A DNA stretch of 39,193 bases from Nitratidesulfovibrio liaohensis (lineage in GTDB: Bacteria; Desulfobacterota; Desulfovibrionia; Desulfovibrionales; Desulfovibrionaceae): positions 1 through 39,193 of the forward strand of contig NZ_VSMK01000656.1 of NCBI RefSeq assembly GCF_011682075.1, in the 5' to 3' direction. The notes below the pieces were generated by a model that did not search any database, had not been told where the DNA came from, and was given only the letters and a program-made list of their open reading frames with translations. Position numbers and translations under genes: made by a program. Shown here piece by piece: positions 8,678 through 15,836 of the stretch. Numbering within the stretch: the stretch's first letter is position 1; each line of letters begins with the position of its first letter.

Positions 8678-9280
8678 TCAGTTCAGGAATCCGCGCACCC
8701 CGGTGAACACGATCTGCGCGGACAGGGCCGCCAGGATCAGTCCGGTGATCTTACTCAGGATGGAAATGCCGGTGCGGCCCAGCAGCTTTTCGATGGCCGG
8801 GCCGATGTACAGGATCACCGCCACGCACCCCACGGCGGCCAGCAGGCCCAGGCTGGCAATGACCCGTTCCAGCGGGGTGCGCACGGTAGCGCCCATGACC
8901 ATCAGCGCACCGATGGTGGCGGGCCCCACGGTGATGGGAATGGCCAGCGGCACTACGCTGATGTCCCCGTTGACCTCCTGCACGCGCGAGGGCGAGGGGT
9001 CGCGCACCAGGGCCACGGCGGACAGGAACAACAGCGAGCCGGAGCCGATGCGGAAGGCATCCAGGGTGATGCCGAACAGATCGAAGATGTATTCGCCGAA
9101 AAAATACAGGCACATGCACACGACGTACACGGCCACGCCCACCCGCACGGCCAGCCTGCGCTGCGTCTGGGACGTCATGTCCCTGGTCATGGTCAGGAAC
9201 ATGGTCAGCACGAAGAACGGCGTCAGGAGGAAAAACATCTTCACGAAGGTGGTCACGAACAGATTGGCGATGGCGCTCAT
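8678..9280 (-). CDS. marC: MarC-family membrane protein
   Basis: A 200-aa integral membrane protein with about six hydrophobic segments. It begins with MSAIANLFVTTFVKMFFLLTPFFVL and has the MarC/UPF0056 hallmark PLAIPITVGPATIGALMVMG. The family's function is unsettled; the old link to multiple antibiotic resistance in E. coli was not supported, so transport of an unknown substrate is only assumed. The start at 9280 is preferred over 9295 because GGAG lies 8 nt upstream. The gene stands alone between a downstream hairpin and the SDR gene. Confidence 0.9.
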   Translation of the reverse strand: MSAIANLFVTTFVKMFFLLTPFFVLTMFLTMTRDMTSQTQRRLAVRVGVAVYVVCMCLYFFGEYIFDLFGITLDAFRIGSGSLLFLSAVALVRDPSPSRVQEVNGDISVVPLAIPITVGPATIGALMVMGATVRTPLERVIASLGLLAAVGCVAVILYIGPAIEKLLGRTGISILSKITGLILAALSAQIVFTGVRGFLN

Positions 9281-9407
9281 GGATGCCGCTCCCATGGGGT
9301 GGCAGGATGTGCATGCCCGGTTGCCCCGCCGACCGTATCGGTCATGGCTGGCGGAGCAGGGCAGGCGGATTGTACGACGCCGGGCGGTTCGCCGGGAAGG
9401 GGGAATC

Positions 9408-9427
9408 CTCCGGGCGATCGCCCGGAG
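9408..9427 (-). terminator. 20-bp perfect palindrome after the SDR gene
   Basis: CTCCGGGCGATCGCCCGGAG is its own reverse complement and lies 12 nt downstream of the minus-strand SDR stop. It probably works as a terminator hairpin, though only GATTCC follows on the minus strand. Confidence 0.45.
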
Positions 9428-9439
9428 TTGCGGACGATG

Positions 9440-10234
9440 TTAGGCGCGATGAACAGGCAGCGCGCCGAAGGACTGGCTGGTGGGCATGACCTCGATGCGG
9501 TTCACGTTGACGTGCGCGGGACAGGACACGGCCCAGGCGATGGTTGCGGCGATGTCTTCCGGGCGCAGGGCGGATGCCCCTTCGTACAGCCTGGCGGCGC
9601 GATCGGCATCACCGCCAAAGCGCACCACGGAAAACTCGCTTTCCGCAAGCCCCGGCTCGATGTTGGTCACCCGGACGCCCGTGCCGTGCAGGTCTGCCCG
9701 CAGGCCGCGCGAAAACTGCATCACGAACGCCTTGGTGCCACCATACACGTTGGCACCGGGGTAGGCATAGGTGCCGGTGATGGACCCCAGATTGATGACA
9801 TGCCCGCGCCTCCGCTCCACCATGCCGGGCAGCAGGGCGCGGGTGACGTGCAACAGGCCCTTGATGTTGGTGTCCACCATGGTCGTCCAGTCGTCCAGGC
9901 TGCATCGGTGGGCGGGTTCCAGCCCCAGGGCCAGGCCCGCATTGTTCACCAGCACGTCCACGGCGCGCCATGCTTCGGGCAGGTTTTCAAGCGCGTTCTG
10001 TACGGCGGCCGCATCGCGCACGTCGAAGCACAGCGGCAGACACTTGTCCGCCCCCAGTTCCGCAACCAGCGCGTCCAGACGGTCCTGGCGGCGCCCGGTG
10101 GCGATGATGCGCCAGCCATCGGCGGCAAAGCGGCGGGCGGTGGCTGCACCGAAACCGGCGGTCGCCCCGGTGATGCAGGCGATGCCCCCGCAGGAGGCGG
10201 ATTGGGCGGAAGTGGTGGGGGCAGTGGCGATCAT
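9440..10234 (-). CDS. short-chain dehydrogenase, YdfG-like
   Basis: A classical SDR of 264 aa. Seen: the dinucleotide motif TGATAGFGAATA, the RRQDRLDAL segment that suits NADP, DVLVNNAGLALG, the catalytic serine in GSITGTYAY, the YGGTK catalytic Tyr/Lys pair, and the post-catalytic NIEPGLAESEF. The C-terminal RIEVMPTSQSFGALPVHR closely resembles the YdfG family, NADP-dependent oxidoreductases of 3-hydroxy acids such as L-allo-threonine, serine or 3-hydroxypropionate. The start at 10234 has AGGA 8 nt upstream; the extra upstream frame looks non-coding. It has a good promoter at 10357-10385 and is divergent from the lactate operon, although nothing shows a direct link to it. Confidence 0.9.
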   Translation of the reverse strand: MIATAPTTSAQSASCGGIACITGATAGFGAATARRFAADGWRIIATGRRQDRLDALVAELGADKCLPLCFDVRDAAAVQNALENLPEAWRAVDVLVNNAGLALGLEPAHRCSLDDWTTMVDTNIKGLLHVTRALLPGMVERRRGHVINLGSITGTYAYPGANVYGGTKAFVMQFSRGLRADLHGTGVRVTNIEPGLAESEFSVVRFGGDADRAARLYEGASALRPEDIAATIAWAVSCPAHVNVNRIEVMPTSQSFGALPVHRA

Positions 10235-10356
10235 GATGGCGTCCTGTGCTGAAAGTTCCTGTGAAGGCCGTACCCGCCGGATGATCCGGGGCGGGGCGAC
10301 CATGCCCGCGACCCCCCGCTTTGGCGCTTGCGAAGCGGAAGCCGACACGGAGGCGC

Positions 10357-10385
10357 ATACTAGCCCCGGTGCGTCCGGCAGGCAA
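10357..10385 (-). promoter_or_regulatory. sigma-70 promoter of the SDR gene
   Basis: On the minus strand: TTGCCT, a 17-nt spacer and TAGTAT. The leader would be about 115 nt. Confidence 0.55.
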
Positions 10386-10406
10386 GCCGTTCGCACGCAC
10401 AAACGG

Positions 10407-10421
10407 TGGCAGACGCTCAGC
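10407..10421 (+). promoter_or_regulatory. degenerate sigma-54-like site upstream of lldE
   Basis: TGGCAG-N5-CAGC keeps the GG and GC at the required 10-nt spacing but lacks the TT of the -12 element. A second TGGCAC at 10452-10457 lacks the GC. Lactate genes of Desulfovibrio are known to be under a sigma-54 activator (LurR), so the site is worth testing, but the match is weak. Confidence 0.2.
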
Positions 10422-10647
10422 GGACAGGCGCAAAATCAAGGTTGCAAGCGTGGCACCTGCATATCGACATGGAACGCGCCCCCGTGCTAGGCTTGTCACA
10501 AACACTGCCGCATTCCCGTGCGGCAACCCCGAAGCCGGTGCGCTTCCGGCCTTGTCGCGCCCCCGGCCAAGCCAGCCCATTTCCCTGCCGCACCGGACCA
10601 TCCCGCCGCGCGTGGCGCATGTCCAACCGCAACACAGGAAGGCACAC

Positions 10648-11409
10648 ATGGCCCATACCTTCACCTATCCCCGCGACGTGAAAACCGTCTACTACTTCGG
10701 CACCTGCCTCGTGGACATGTCGTTCCCGCAGGCGGGCATGGCGGGCATCCACCTGCTGCGCCGCGCCGGGGTGGAAGTGGTCTTTCCGCAGGAACAGTCG
10801 TGCTGCGGCCAGCCCGCGTACAATTCCGGCTTTCTCGAAGAAGCCAGGGCCGTGGCCAGGGCACAGATCAAGGCGTTCTCCAGGGCAGACTGGCCCATCG
10901 TGGTACCTTCCGGATCGTGCGCGGGCATGATGCGCCACCATTACCCGGAAATGTTCGCCAACGATCCGGAATACTTCGACGTGCGCAAATTTTCCGAACG
11001 GATATTCGAACTGGGCGACTTTCTGCACAACGCCCTGCACGTGCGCTACGAGGACAAGGGCAAGCCGGTGAAGGTCACGTGGCATTCCTCGTGCCACGCC
11101 ATGCGCGAAATGGGGGCCACGGCAGCGGCCAAGGCGCTCATCGGCCAGCTGTCCAACGTGGAACTGGTGGAAATCGAGCGTGAGTACGAATGCTGCGGCT
11201 TTGGCGGCACCTTTTCCATCAAGCAGCCGGAAATCTCCGCCGCCATGGTGGCCGACAAGATCGAAGACATCCGGGCCACCGGCGCATCCGCCATCCTTTC
11301 CGGCGACTGCGGCTGCCTGATGAACATCGGCGGGGCCATGGAGCACAAGGGCGTGCCCGTGGCGCCCCGTCATCTTGCCGAATTCATATGGGAGCGCATC
11401 AATGGGTAG
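10648..11409 (+). CDS. lldE: L-lactate oxidation complex subunit LutA/LldE
   Basis: First subunit of the LutABC (LldEFG) iron-sulfur L-lactate oxidizing complex. The 253-aa protein consists of two CCG domains: an N-terminal one with SCCGQPAYNSG (around residue 52) and a C-terminal one with YECCGFGGTFSIK (about 182), plus SCHAMREMG and SGDCGCLMNIGG. Family members bind non-cubane Fe-S clusters through these cysteines and belong to the same superfamily as heterodisulfide reductase B and GlpC. ATG 10648 has AGGAAGG 5 nt upstream. It overlaps lldF by 8 nt. No separate FAD- or FMN-dependent lactate dehydrogenase subunit is seen nearby. Confidence 0.94.
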   Translation: MAHTFTYPRDVKTVYYFGTCLVDMSFPQAGMAGIHLLRRAGVEVVFPQEQSCCGQPAYNSGFLEEARAVARAQIKAFSRADWPIVVPSGSCAGMMRHHYPEMFANDPEYFDVRKFSERIFELGDFLHNALHVRYEDKGKPVKVTWHSSCHAMREMGATAAAKALIGQLSNVELVEIEREYECCGFGGTFSIKQPEISAAMVADKIEDIRATGASAILSGDCGCLMNIGGAMEHKGVPVAPRHLAEFIWERING

Positions 11410-12829
11410 CCAGCACCTCGACTTTACGGCCAACGTCACCGAGGCCCTTGCCGACCGCCAGTTGCGCGCCAACTTCAAGTCGGCCCTCACCGGTCTGATG
11501 AAAAAGCGCGTGGCCGTACTGCCCGACGCGGCAGAGCGTGAACGCATGCGCGACGACGCGGAAGCCGCCAAACGCAAGGCCCTGGCCAAGCTGCCGGAAC
11601 TGCTGGAGCGGCTGGAACGCAAGTGTACGGAAAACGGCATCATCGTGCACTGGGCCGAAACCACGGCAGAGGCCAACGAGATCATCCTGGGCATCATGCG
11701 CAGCCACGACGCCACAAAGCTGGTGAAGGGCAAGTCCATGGTCTCGGAAGAAATGCACCTGAACCACTTTCTGGAAACCCACGGCATGGAGGCGCTGGAA
11801 ACGGACCTTGGCGAGTTCATCATCCAGCTGAACCACGAGCCGCCCTCGCACATCATCGTGCCCGCCGTGCACAAGAACCGCCAGCAGGTGGGACGCATCT
11901 TCGCCGACAACCTGGAAGGCATTCCCTACACCGACGTGGTGGAAGAACTGAACGCCATCGCCCGCAAGACCCTGCGCGAAAAGTTCCGCACCGGGCATGT
12001 GGGCCTTTCAGGGGTCAACTTTGCCGTGGCCGAAACGGGCACCCTGGTGCTGGTGGAGAACGAAGGCAACGGGCGCATGTGCACCACGGTGCCGCCGGTG
12101 CACGTGGCCGTCATGGGGCTCGAGAAGGTGGTGGAATCGCTGTCCGACCTGCCGCCACTGCTGCGCCTGTTGACGGCATCGGCCACGGGCCAGTTGGTCA
12201 CCACCTACGTCAACTGCATCACCAGCCCCCGCAAGGACGGCGAGCGCGACGGCCCCAAGGAAATCCACCTGGTCATCCTGGACAATGGCCGCTCCCGGAT
12301 GCTGGCCGACGCCCAACTGCGCCGCACCCTGCAATGCATCCGCTGCGGCACCTGCCTGAACCACTGCCCGGTGTACATCCGCATCGGCGGGCACGCTTAC
12401 GGGTCCGTGTATCCCGGCCCCATCGGCAAGATACTTACCCCGCAGATCGACGGGCTGGCCGACAAGGGCGTGCTGGCCACTGCGTCCAGCCTGTGCAATG
12501 CCTGCGAAGAGGTGTGCCCGGTGCGCATCCCCATTCCGGGCATCATCCGGCGCATGCGCACGGAAGCGTACGACGAGAAGGGCGACGGCGTGGTCAAGGG
12601 GCACGGCGCCAAGAAGAACCTGCTGGAAACCCTGGTCTGGAAGGGCTGGGAACTGACCTACCGCATCCCGGCGCTGAACAGGTTCGTGGTGTCCATGCTG
12701 GGCAGGTTCGGCGACAAGCTGCCCAACGTCGGCCCGCTGAAGGCCTGGACCAGCGTGCGCACCGCGCCGCGCTTTGCGCCCAAGAGCCTGCACCAACTCG
12801 CCAAGGAAGAGGGGATCCGCCATGAGTAG
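11402..12829 (+). CDS. lldF: L-lactate oxidation complex iron-sulfur subunit LutB/LldF
   Basis: The 475-aa subunit has an N-terminal LUD domain (about 70-290, containing VKGKSMVSEEMHLN and GVNFAVAETGTLVLVENEGNGR). Two [4Fe-4S] motifs follow, CIRCGTCLNHCP (from C312) and CNACEEVCP (from C365), and then a C-terminal tail. This architecture and length are typical of LutB. The protein probably passes electrons from lactate oxidation toward the membrane quinone or another carrier. The ATG at 11402 overlaps the lldE stop by 8 nt (ATGGGTAG) with GGGAG upstream, and the gene overlaps lldG in the same way. Confidence 0.95.
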   Translation: MGSQHLDFTANVTEALADRQLRANFKSALTGLMKKRVAVLPDAAERERMRDDAEAAKRKALAKLPELLERLERKCTENGIIVHWAETTAEANEIILGIMRSHDATKLVKGKSMVSEEMHLNHFLETHGMEALETDLGEFIIQLNHEPPSHIIVPAVHKNRQQVGRIFADNLEGIPYTDVVEELNAIARKTLREKFRTGHVGLSGVNFAVAETGTLVLVENEGNGRMCTTVPPVHVAVMGLEKVVESLSDLPPLLRLLTASATGQLVTTYVNCITSPRKDGERDGPKEIHLVILDNGRSRMLADAQLRRTLQCIRCGTCLNHCPVYIRIGGHAYGSVYPGPIGKILTPQIDGLADKGVLATASSLCNACEEVCPVRIPIPGIIRRMRTEAYDEKGDGVVKGHGAKKNLLETLVWKGWELTYRIPALNRFVVSMLGRFGDKLPNVGPLKAWTSVRTAPRFAPKSLHQLAKEEGIRHE

Positions 12830-13478
12830 CACCGCCCGCGACCGCATCTTCGCGCGCCTGCACGCGGCGCGCACCACCGTATCGCCCTATGTGCCCCAGG
12901 GCGGCACCTGGCAGGCCCCCATGCTGGACAAGGCCCAGCGCATCGAACTCCTGAAAAAGCGCATGGAAACCGTGCGCTCGGAAGTGCACGTGCTGCCCGA
13001 GGCGGAATGGCCCGCCAAGCTGGCGGAACTGCTGAAGGCCCGCGAGGCCACGACCCTGACCTACGGACACGATGCGTGGTTTGGCGGCACCCTGCGTTCC
13101 AAGATAAAGGGCAAGGGAATGCCCAAGCTGGTGCCCTACGGCGAAAATGTGGAGGCCTTCCGCGACGAACTGTTCGGCATCGACGTGGGCATCACCTCGA
13201 CCCTGGGCGGCATTGCCGAAAACGGCACGCTCATCGTCTGGCCCACGCCGCAGGAACCGCGCCTGCTTTCGCTGGTGCCCACGGTGCATGTGGCGCTGCT
13301 GAAGGCCGACACCATCTACAGCACCCTTGCCGAGGCCATGCGCGAAATGCGCTGGGCCGAGAACATGCCCACCAACGCGCTGCTCATCTCCGGCCCGTCC
13401 AAGACGGCGGACATCGAGATGACCCTGGCCTTCGGGGTGCATGGGCCCAAGGAGTTGATCGTTCTCGTGCTGGAATAG
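12822..13478 (+). CDS. lldG: L-lactate oxidation complex subunit LutC/LldG
   Basis: A 218-aa LUD-domain protein. Seen: ITSTLGGIAENGTLIVWPT and LVPTVHVALLKADTIYSTL, the conserved LutC blocks, and LLISGPSKTADIEMTLAFGVHGP near the C-terminus. The subunit has no cysteine cluster of its own. ATG 12822 overlaps the lldF stop by 8 nt (ATGAGTAG), the third overlap of this form in the window. A strong hairpin follows, so lldEFG is probably a three-gene operon. It is physically separate from the lactate permease at 27.9 kb. Confidence 0.94.
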   Translation: MSSTARDRIFARLHAARTTVSPYVPQGGTWQAPMLDKAQRIELLKKRMETVRSEVHVLPEAEWPAKLAELLKAREATTLTYGHDAWFGGTLRSKIKGKGMPKLVPYGENVEAFRDELFGIDVGITSTLGGIAENGTLIVWPTPQEPRLLSLVPTVHVALLKADTIYSTLAEAMREMRWAENMPTNALLISGPSKTADIEMTLAFGVHGPKELIVLVLE

Positions 13479-13527
13479 GCGGGGCGACGCGGATGAAAAT
13501 CCGCATTCGCACATCGGCTGACAACCG

Positions 13528-13563
13528 CGCGCCGGAAAAGGGGGATTCCCTTTTTCCGGCGCG
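13528..13563 (+). terminator. terminator of lldEFG
   Basis: Arms CGCGCCGGAAAA and TTTTTCCGGCGCG form a long stem with GGG/CCC at the top. It lies 50 nt after lldG. The T run is inside the downstream arm. Confidence 0.65.
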
Positions 13564-13603
13564 TCGCGCATGGTGCGGCGAAATTGCAATCAAGGAGAAG
13601 AAG

Positions 13604-13927
13604 ATGTCAGGGGACGACATGCACGCAGGCGTCATGCCGCAAGTCCGCGCCACGCCCGGCCCGGCCTTCTATCGCCACTTCAAGGGGCGCTACTACCAGG
13701 TGGTGGGCGAGGCGCTGGACACGGCCACCGAGGGCAGGGTGGTGGTGTACCGCACCCTGTATCCGTCCGGCCATGCGCTGTTCACCCGCCCGTACGAGGA
13801 ATTCCACGGCTGGAAGGACAGCGCCGATGGCCAGCGCGTGCGCCGGTTCACCCCGGTTGCGTATGCCGATCTGCCCGACGACGCCCGCGTCCATGTCGTT
13901 GCCGTGCTGCACCTGTCGAGCGAATAG
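13604..13927 (+). CDS. DUF1653-family protein
   Basis: A 107-aa soluble protein. Residues about 20-65 (YRHFKGRYYQVVGEALDTAT, VVVYRTLYPSGHALFTRP, then EEFHG) match the pattern of DUF1653, small single-domain proteins of unknown function. ATG 13604 has AAGGAG 6 nt upstream; a second ATG at 13619 is less well placed. It follows the lldEFG terminator and probably has its own transcript or depends on read-through. No function can be given. Confidence 0.8.
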   Translation: MSGDDMHAGVMPQVRATPGPAFYRHFKGRYYQVVGEALDTATEGRVVVYRTLYPSGHALFTRPYEEFHGWKDSADGQRVRRFTPVAYADLPDDARVHVVAVLHLSSE

Positions 13928-14210
13928 ACGGACTTTTTCGGCCACGCCTTCCGACGCCCGCACATTCACGCGCAACCGCCTGCGTGAAGTCGATGTTCAT
14001 CATCAATGACGGCAAGATGCGCTCTTTGCTGGTCACGCCGGGCTGCCCGTGCTAGGATGCCGTGCGTTCGTTCCCCGGCATTGCCATGGCGACCCGCGTG
14101 CCACCGCGGAGGCAGCGGGAGAAACGGCGCGTACACCGCATGCCTGTCCTGCGGCCCGCATCCGCCCGCACCTCGCAGTACCGTACAGGACAGGCCATCC
14201 CGGAGGCGTC

Positions 14211-15662
14211 ATGCAACCCCACGACTATGATACCGCCCTGCGCGAAAAGAACGCCGCCGCACTGTCCTCGGTGCTGGCCGCCGTACTGCTGACCGCGCTC
14301 AAGCTGGGGGTGGGCCTGTCCACCAACAGCCTGGGCATCCTGTCGGAAGCGGCCCACAGCGGGTTGGACCTGGTGGCTGCCGCCGTCACGTGGTTCGCGG
14401 TGCGCATTTCCTCCCGCCCGCCCGACGCGCGCCACCCCTACGGCCACGGCAAGGTCGAAAATCTTTCCGCCCTGGTGGAAACGCTGCTGCTGCTGGTCAC
14501 CTGCGGGTGGATCGTGTGGGAAGCCATGCACCGGCTGTTCGTGGAGCCGGAAATCGTGGTGCCTTCGGTGTGGGGCCTGGGGGTGATGGGCGTGTCCATC
14601 GTGGTGGACATCTCGCGCTCGCGCATGCTGCGCCGTGTGGCCAAGAAATACAACAGCCAGGCCCTGGAAGCCGACGCGCTGCATTTTTCCACCGACATCT
14701 GGTCATCCGCCGTGGTCATCGTGGGGCTGCTGGCCCTGCTGGCGGCAGATATGCTGCCGGAAGGCTCGGCCCTGCGCCCCATGCTGGAACGCGCCGACGC
14801 CGTGGCCGCCCTTGCGGTGTGTGTCATCGTGGTGCACGTCAGCCTGAGCCTTGGCCGCCGCGCCGTGGACGCCCTGCTGGACGGCGGCGACGAAGGGCTT
14901 GCCGAGCGCATCGAGGATGCCGTGGACGCCCAGCCCGGCGTGGTGCGGGTGGAACGCACACGCGTGCGGGAAAGCGGGCCGCACGCCTTCGTGGACATGA
15001 CCATCATCGTGGCGGCAGGGTTGTCATTGGACGCGGCCCACGAGATCACCCGGCAGGCAGAAGCCGCCGTGCACGAGGTGGCCCCCGGCGCGGACGTGAC
15101 CATCCATTTCGAGCCGCAACAGCCCGGTGAGCGCGGGGTGCTGGACCGCATCCGTTGCGTGGCCGCCGCCCACGCACTGCCGGTGCACGCCGTGGAAGTC
15201 ATTGAAACGCAAACGGAAGTGGGTGCCCCGCAAGACCTGATGGTGGAACTTCATGTAGAGCTTGAAGGGCGCATGCCCCTGTCTGACGCACACGCACGCG
15301 TCACCGCCTTTGAAGAATCCCTGCGTGCCGAACTGGGCCCACTGCATGTGGCCACACACATCGAACCCGCACAGGACACTTCGGAAGCCTCCCCCCCCGC
15401 GCCGTCACGCCTGATGGAATCGCCACGCATTCAGGTCGCCGTGCAGGCCGCCGCCGACATGGAACCCGGTGTGTGCGACTGCCATCACATGCACGTCCGC
15501 AGGCAGGGCGAAGACATATCCTTGAGTTTCCACTGCCGCATGGCGCCGGAAACCCCGGTCACCGAGGCACACCGGGTGTCCGCCGCCCTGGAAGCGCGGC
15601 TGCGCGCCAGCCTGCCCGAACTGCACCGGGTGGTGGTGCACATGGAACCGGTGGGGGAGTAG
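14211..15662 (+). CDS. CDF cation efflux transporter with three C-terminal ZT-dimer-like domains
   Basis: An inner-membrane metal/proton antiporter of the cation diffusion facilitator family, 483 aa against about 300 usual. The membrane part (about 15-215, six hydrophobic segments) carries HxxxD at H49/D53 in helix 2 and at H158/D162 in helix 5. This pattern is typical of Zn-transporting members; Mn/Fe members more often have DxxxD. The cytoplasmic part appears to hold three copies of the dimerisation fold, about 228-302, 308-386 and 403-481, each ending in a strand with HxEP (IHFEP, THIEP, VHMEP). The third copy has a Cys/His cluster, CDCHHMH (422-428). ATG 14211 has GGAGG 4 nt upstream; the longer upstream frame lacks family similarity. 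Confidence 0.92.
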   Translation: MQPHDYDTALREKNAAALSSVLAAVLLTALKLGVGLSTNSLGILSEAAHSGLDLVAAAVTWFAVRISSRPPDARHPYGHGKVENLSALVETLLLLVTCGWIVWEAMHRLFVEPEIVVPSVWGLGVMGVSIVVDISRSRMLRRVAKKYNSQALEADALHFSTDIWSSAVVIVGLLALLAADMLPEGSALRPMLERADAVAALAVCVIVVHVSLSLGRRAVDALLDGGDEGLAERIEDAVDAQPGVVRVERTRVRESGPHAFVDMTIIVAAGLSLDAAHEITRQAEAAVHEVAPGADVTIHFEPQQPGERGVLDRIRCVAAAHALPVHAVEVIETQTEVGAPQDLMVELHVELEGRMPLSDAHARVTAFEESLRAELGPLHVATHIEPAQDTSEASPPAPSRLMESPRIQVAVQAAADMEPGVCDCHHMHVRRQGEDISLSFHCRMAPETPVTEAHRVSAALEARLRASLPELHRVVVHMEPVGE

Positions 15663-15710
15663 GGCGCAACACTGCCCCTACCTTTGGCGGCACTGTTGCG
15701 TGTCCCGCCC
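15662..15710 (+). terminator. imperfect hairpin after the CDF gene
   Basis: CGCAACACTGCC (15665-15676 region) pairs with GGCACTGTTGCG (15689-15700) with one mismatch, and outer GGGCG/CGCCC can add pairs. The 3' arm also contains TGGCGG-N5-TTGC (15685-15699), a possible degenerate sigma-54 site for the kinase gene. Confidence 0.35.
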
Positions 15711-15836
15711 CACGTGCCCGCGCCCCCTCCTTTTCTCCAAACGAAGAAACCCCAAGTTATACTTCATCAAGTCTTCAGGCCACAGTAGCCTCGCGGTATT
15801 CCTGTCCCCACGCGGGACAGTACCCACGAGGCACCC

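Noticed and set aside
8528-10252. 574-aa open frame on the + strand opposite marC and the SDR gene
   Set aside because: His/Gly/Gln-rich, no ribosome site, and two well-supported genes lie on the other strand. This is a typical shadow frame of GC-rich DNA.
10452-10466. sigma-54 promoter based on TGGCAC at 10452
   Set aside because: At the -12 position it reads TATC, without the essential GC.
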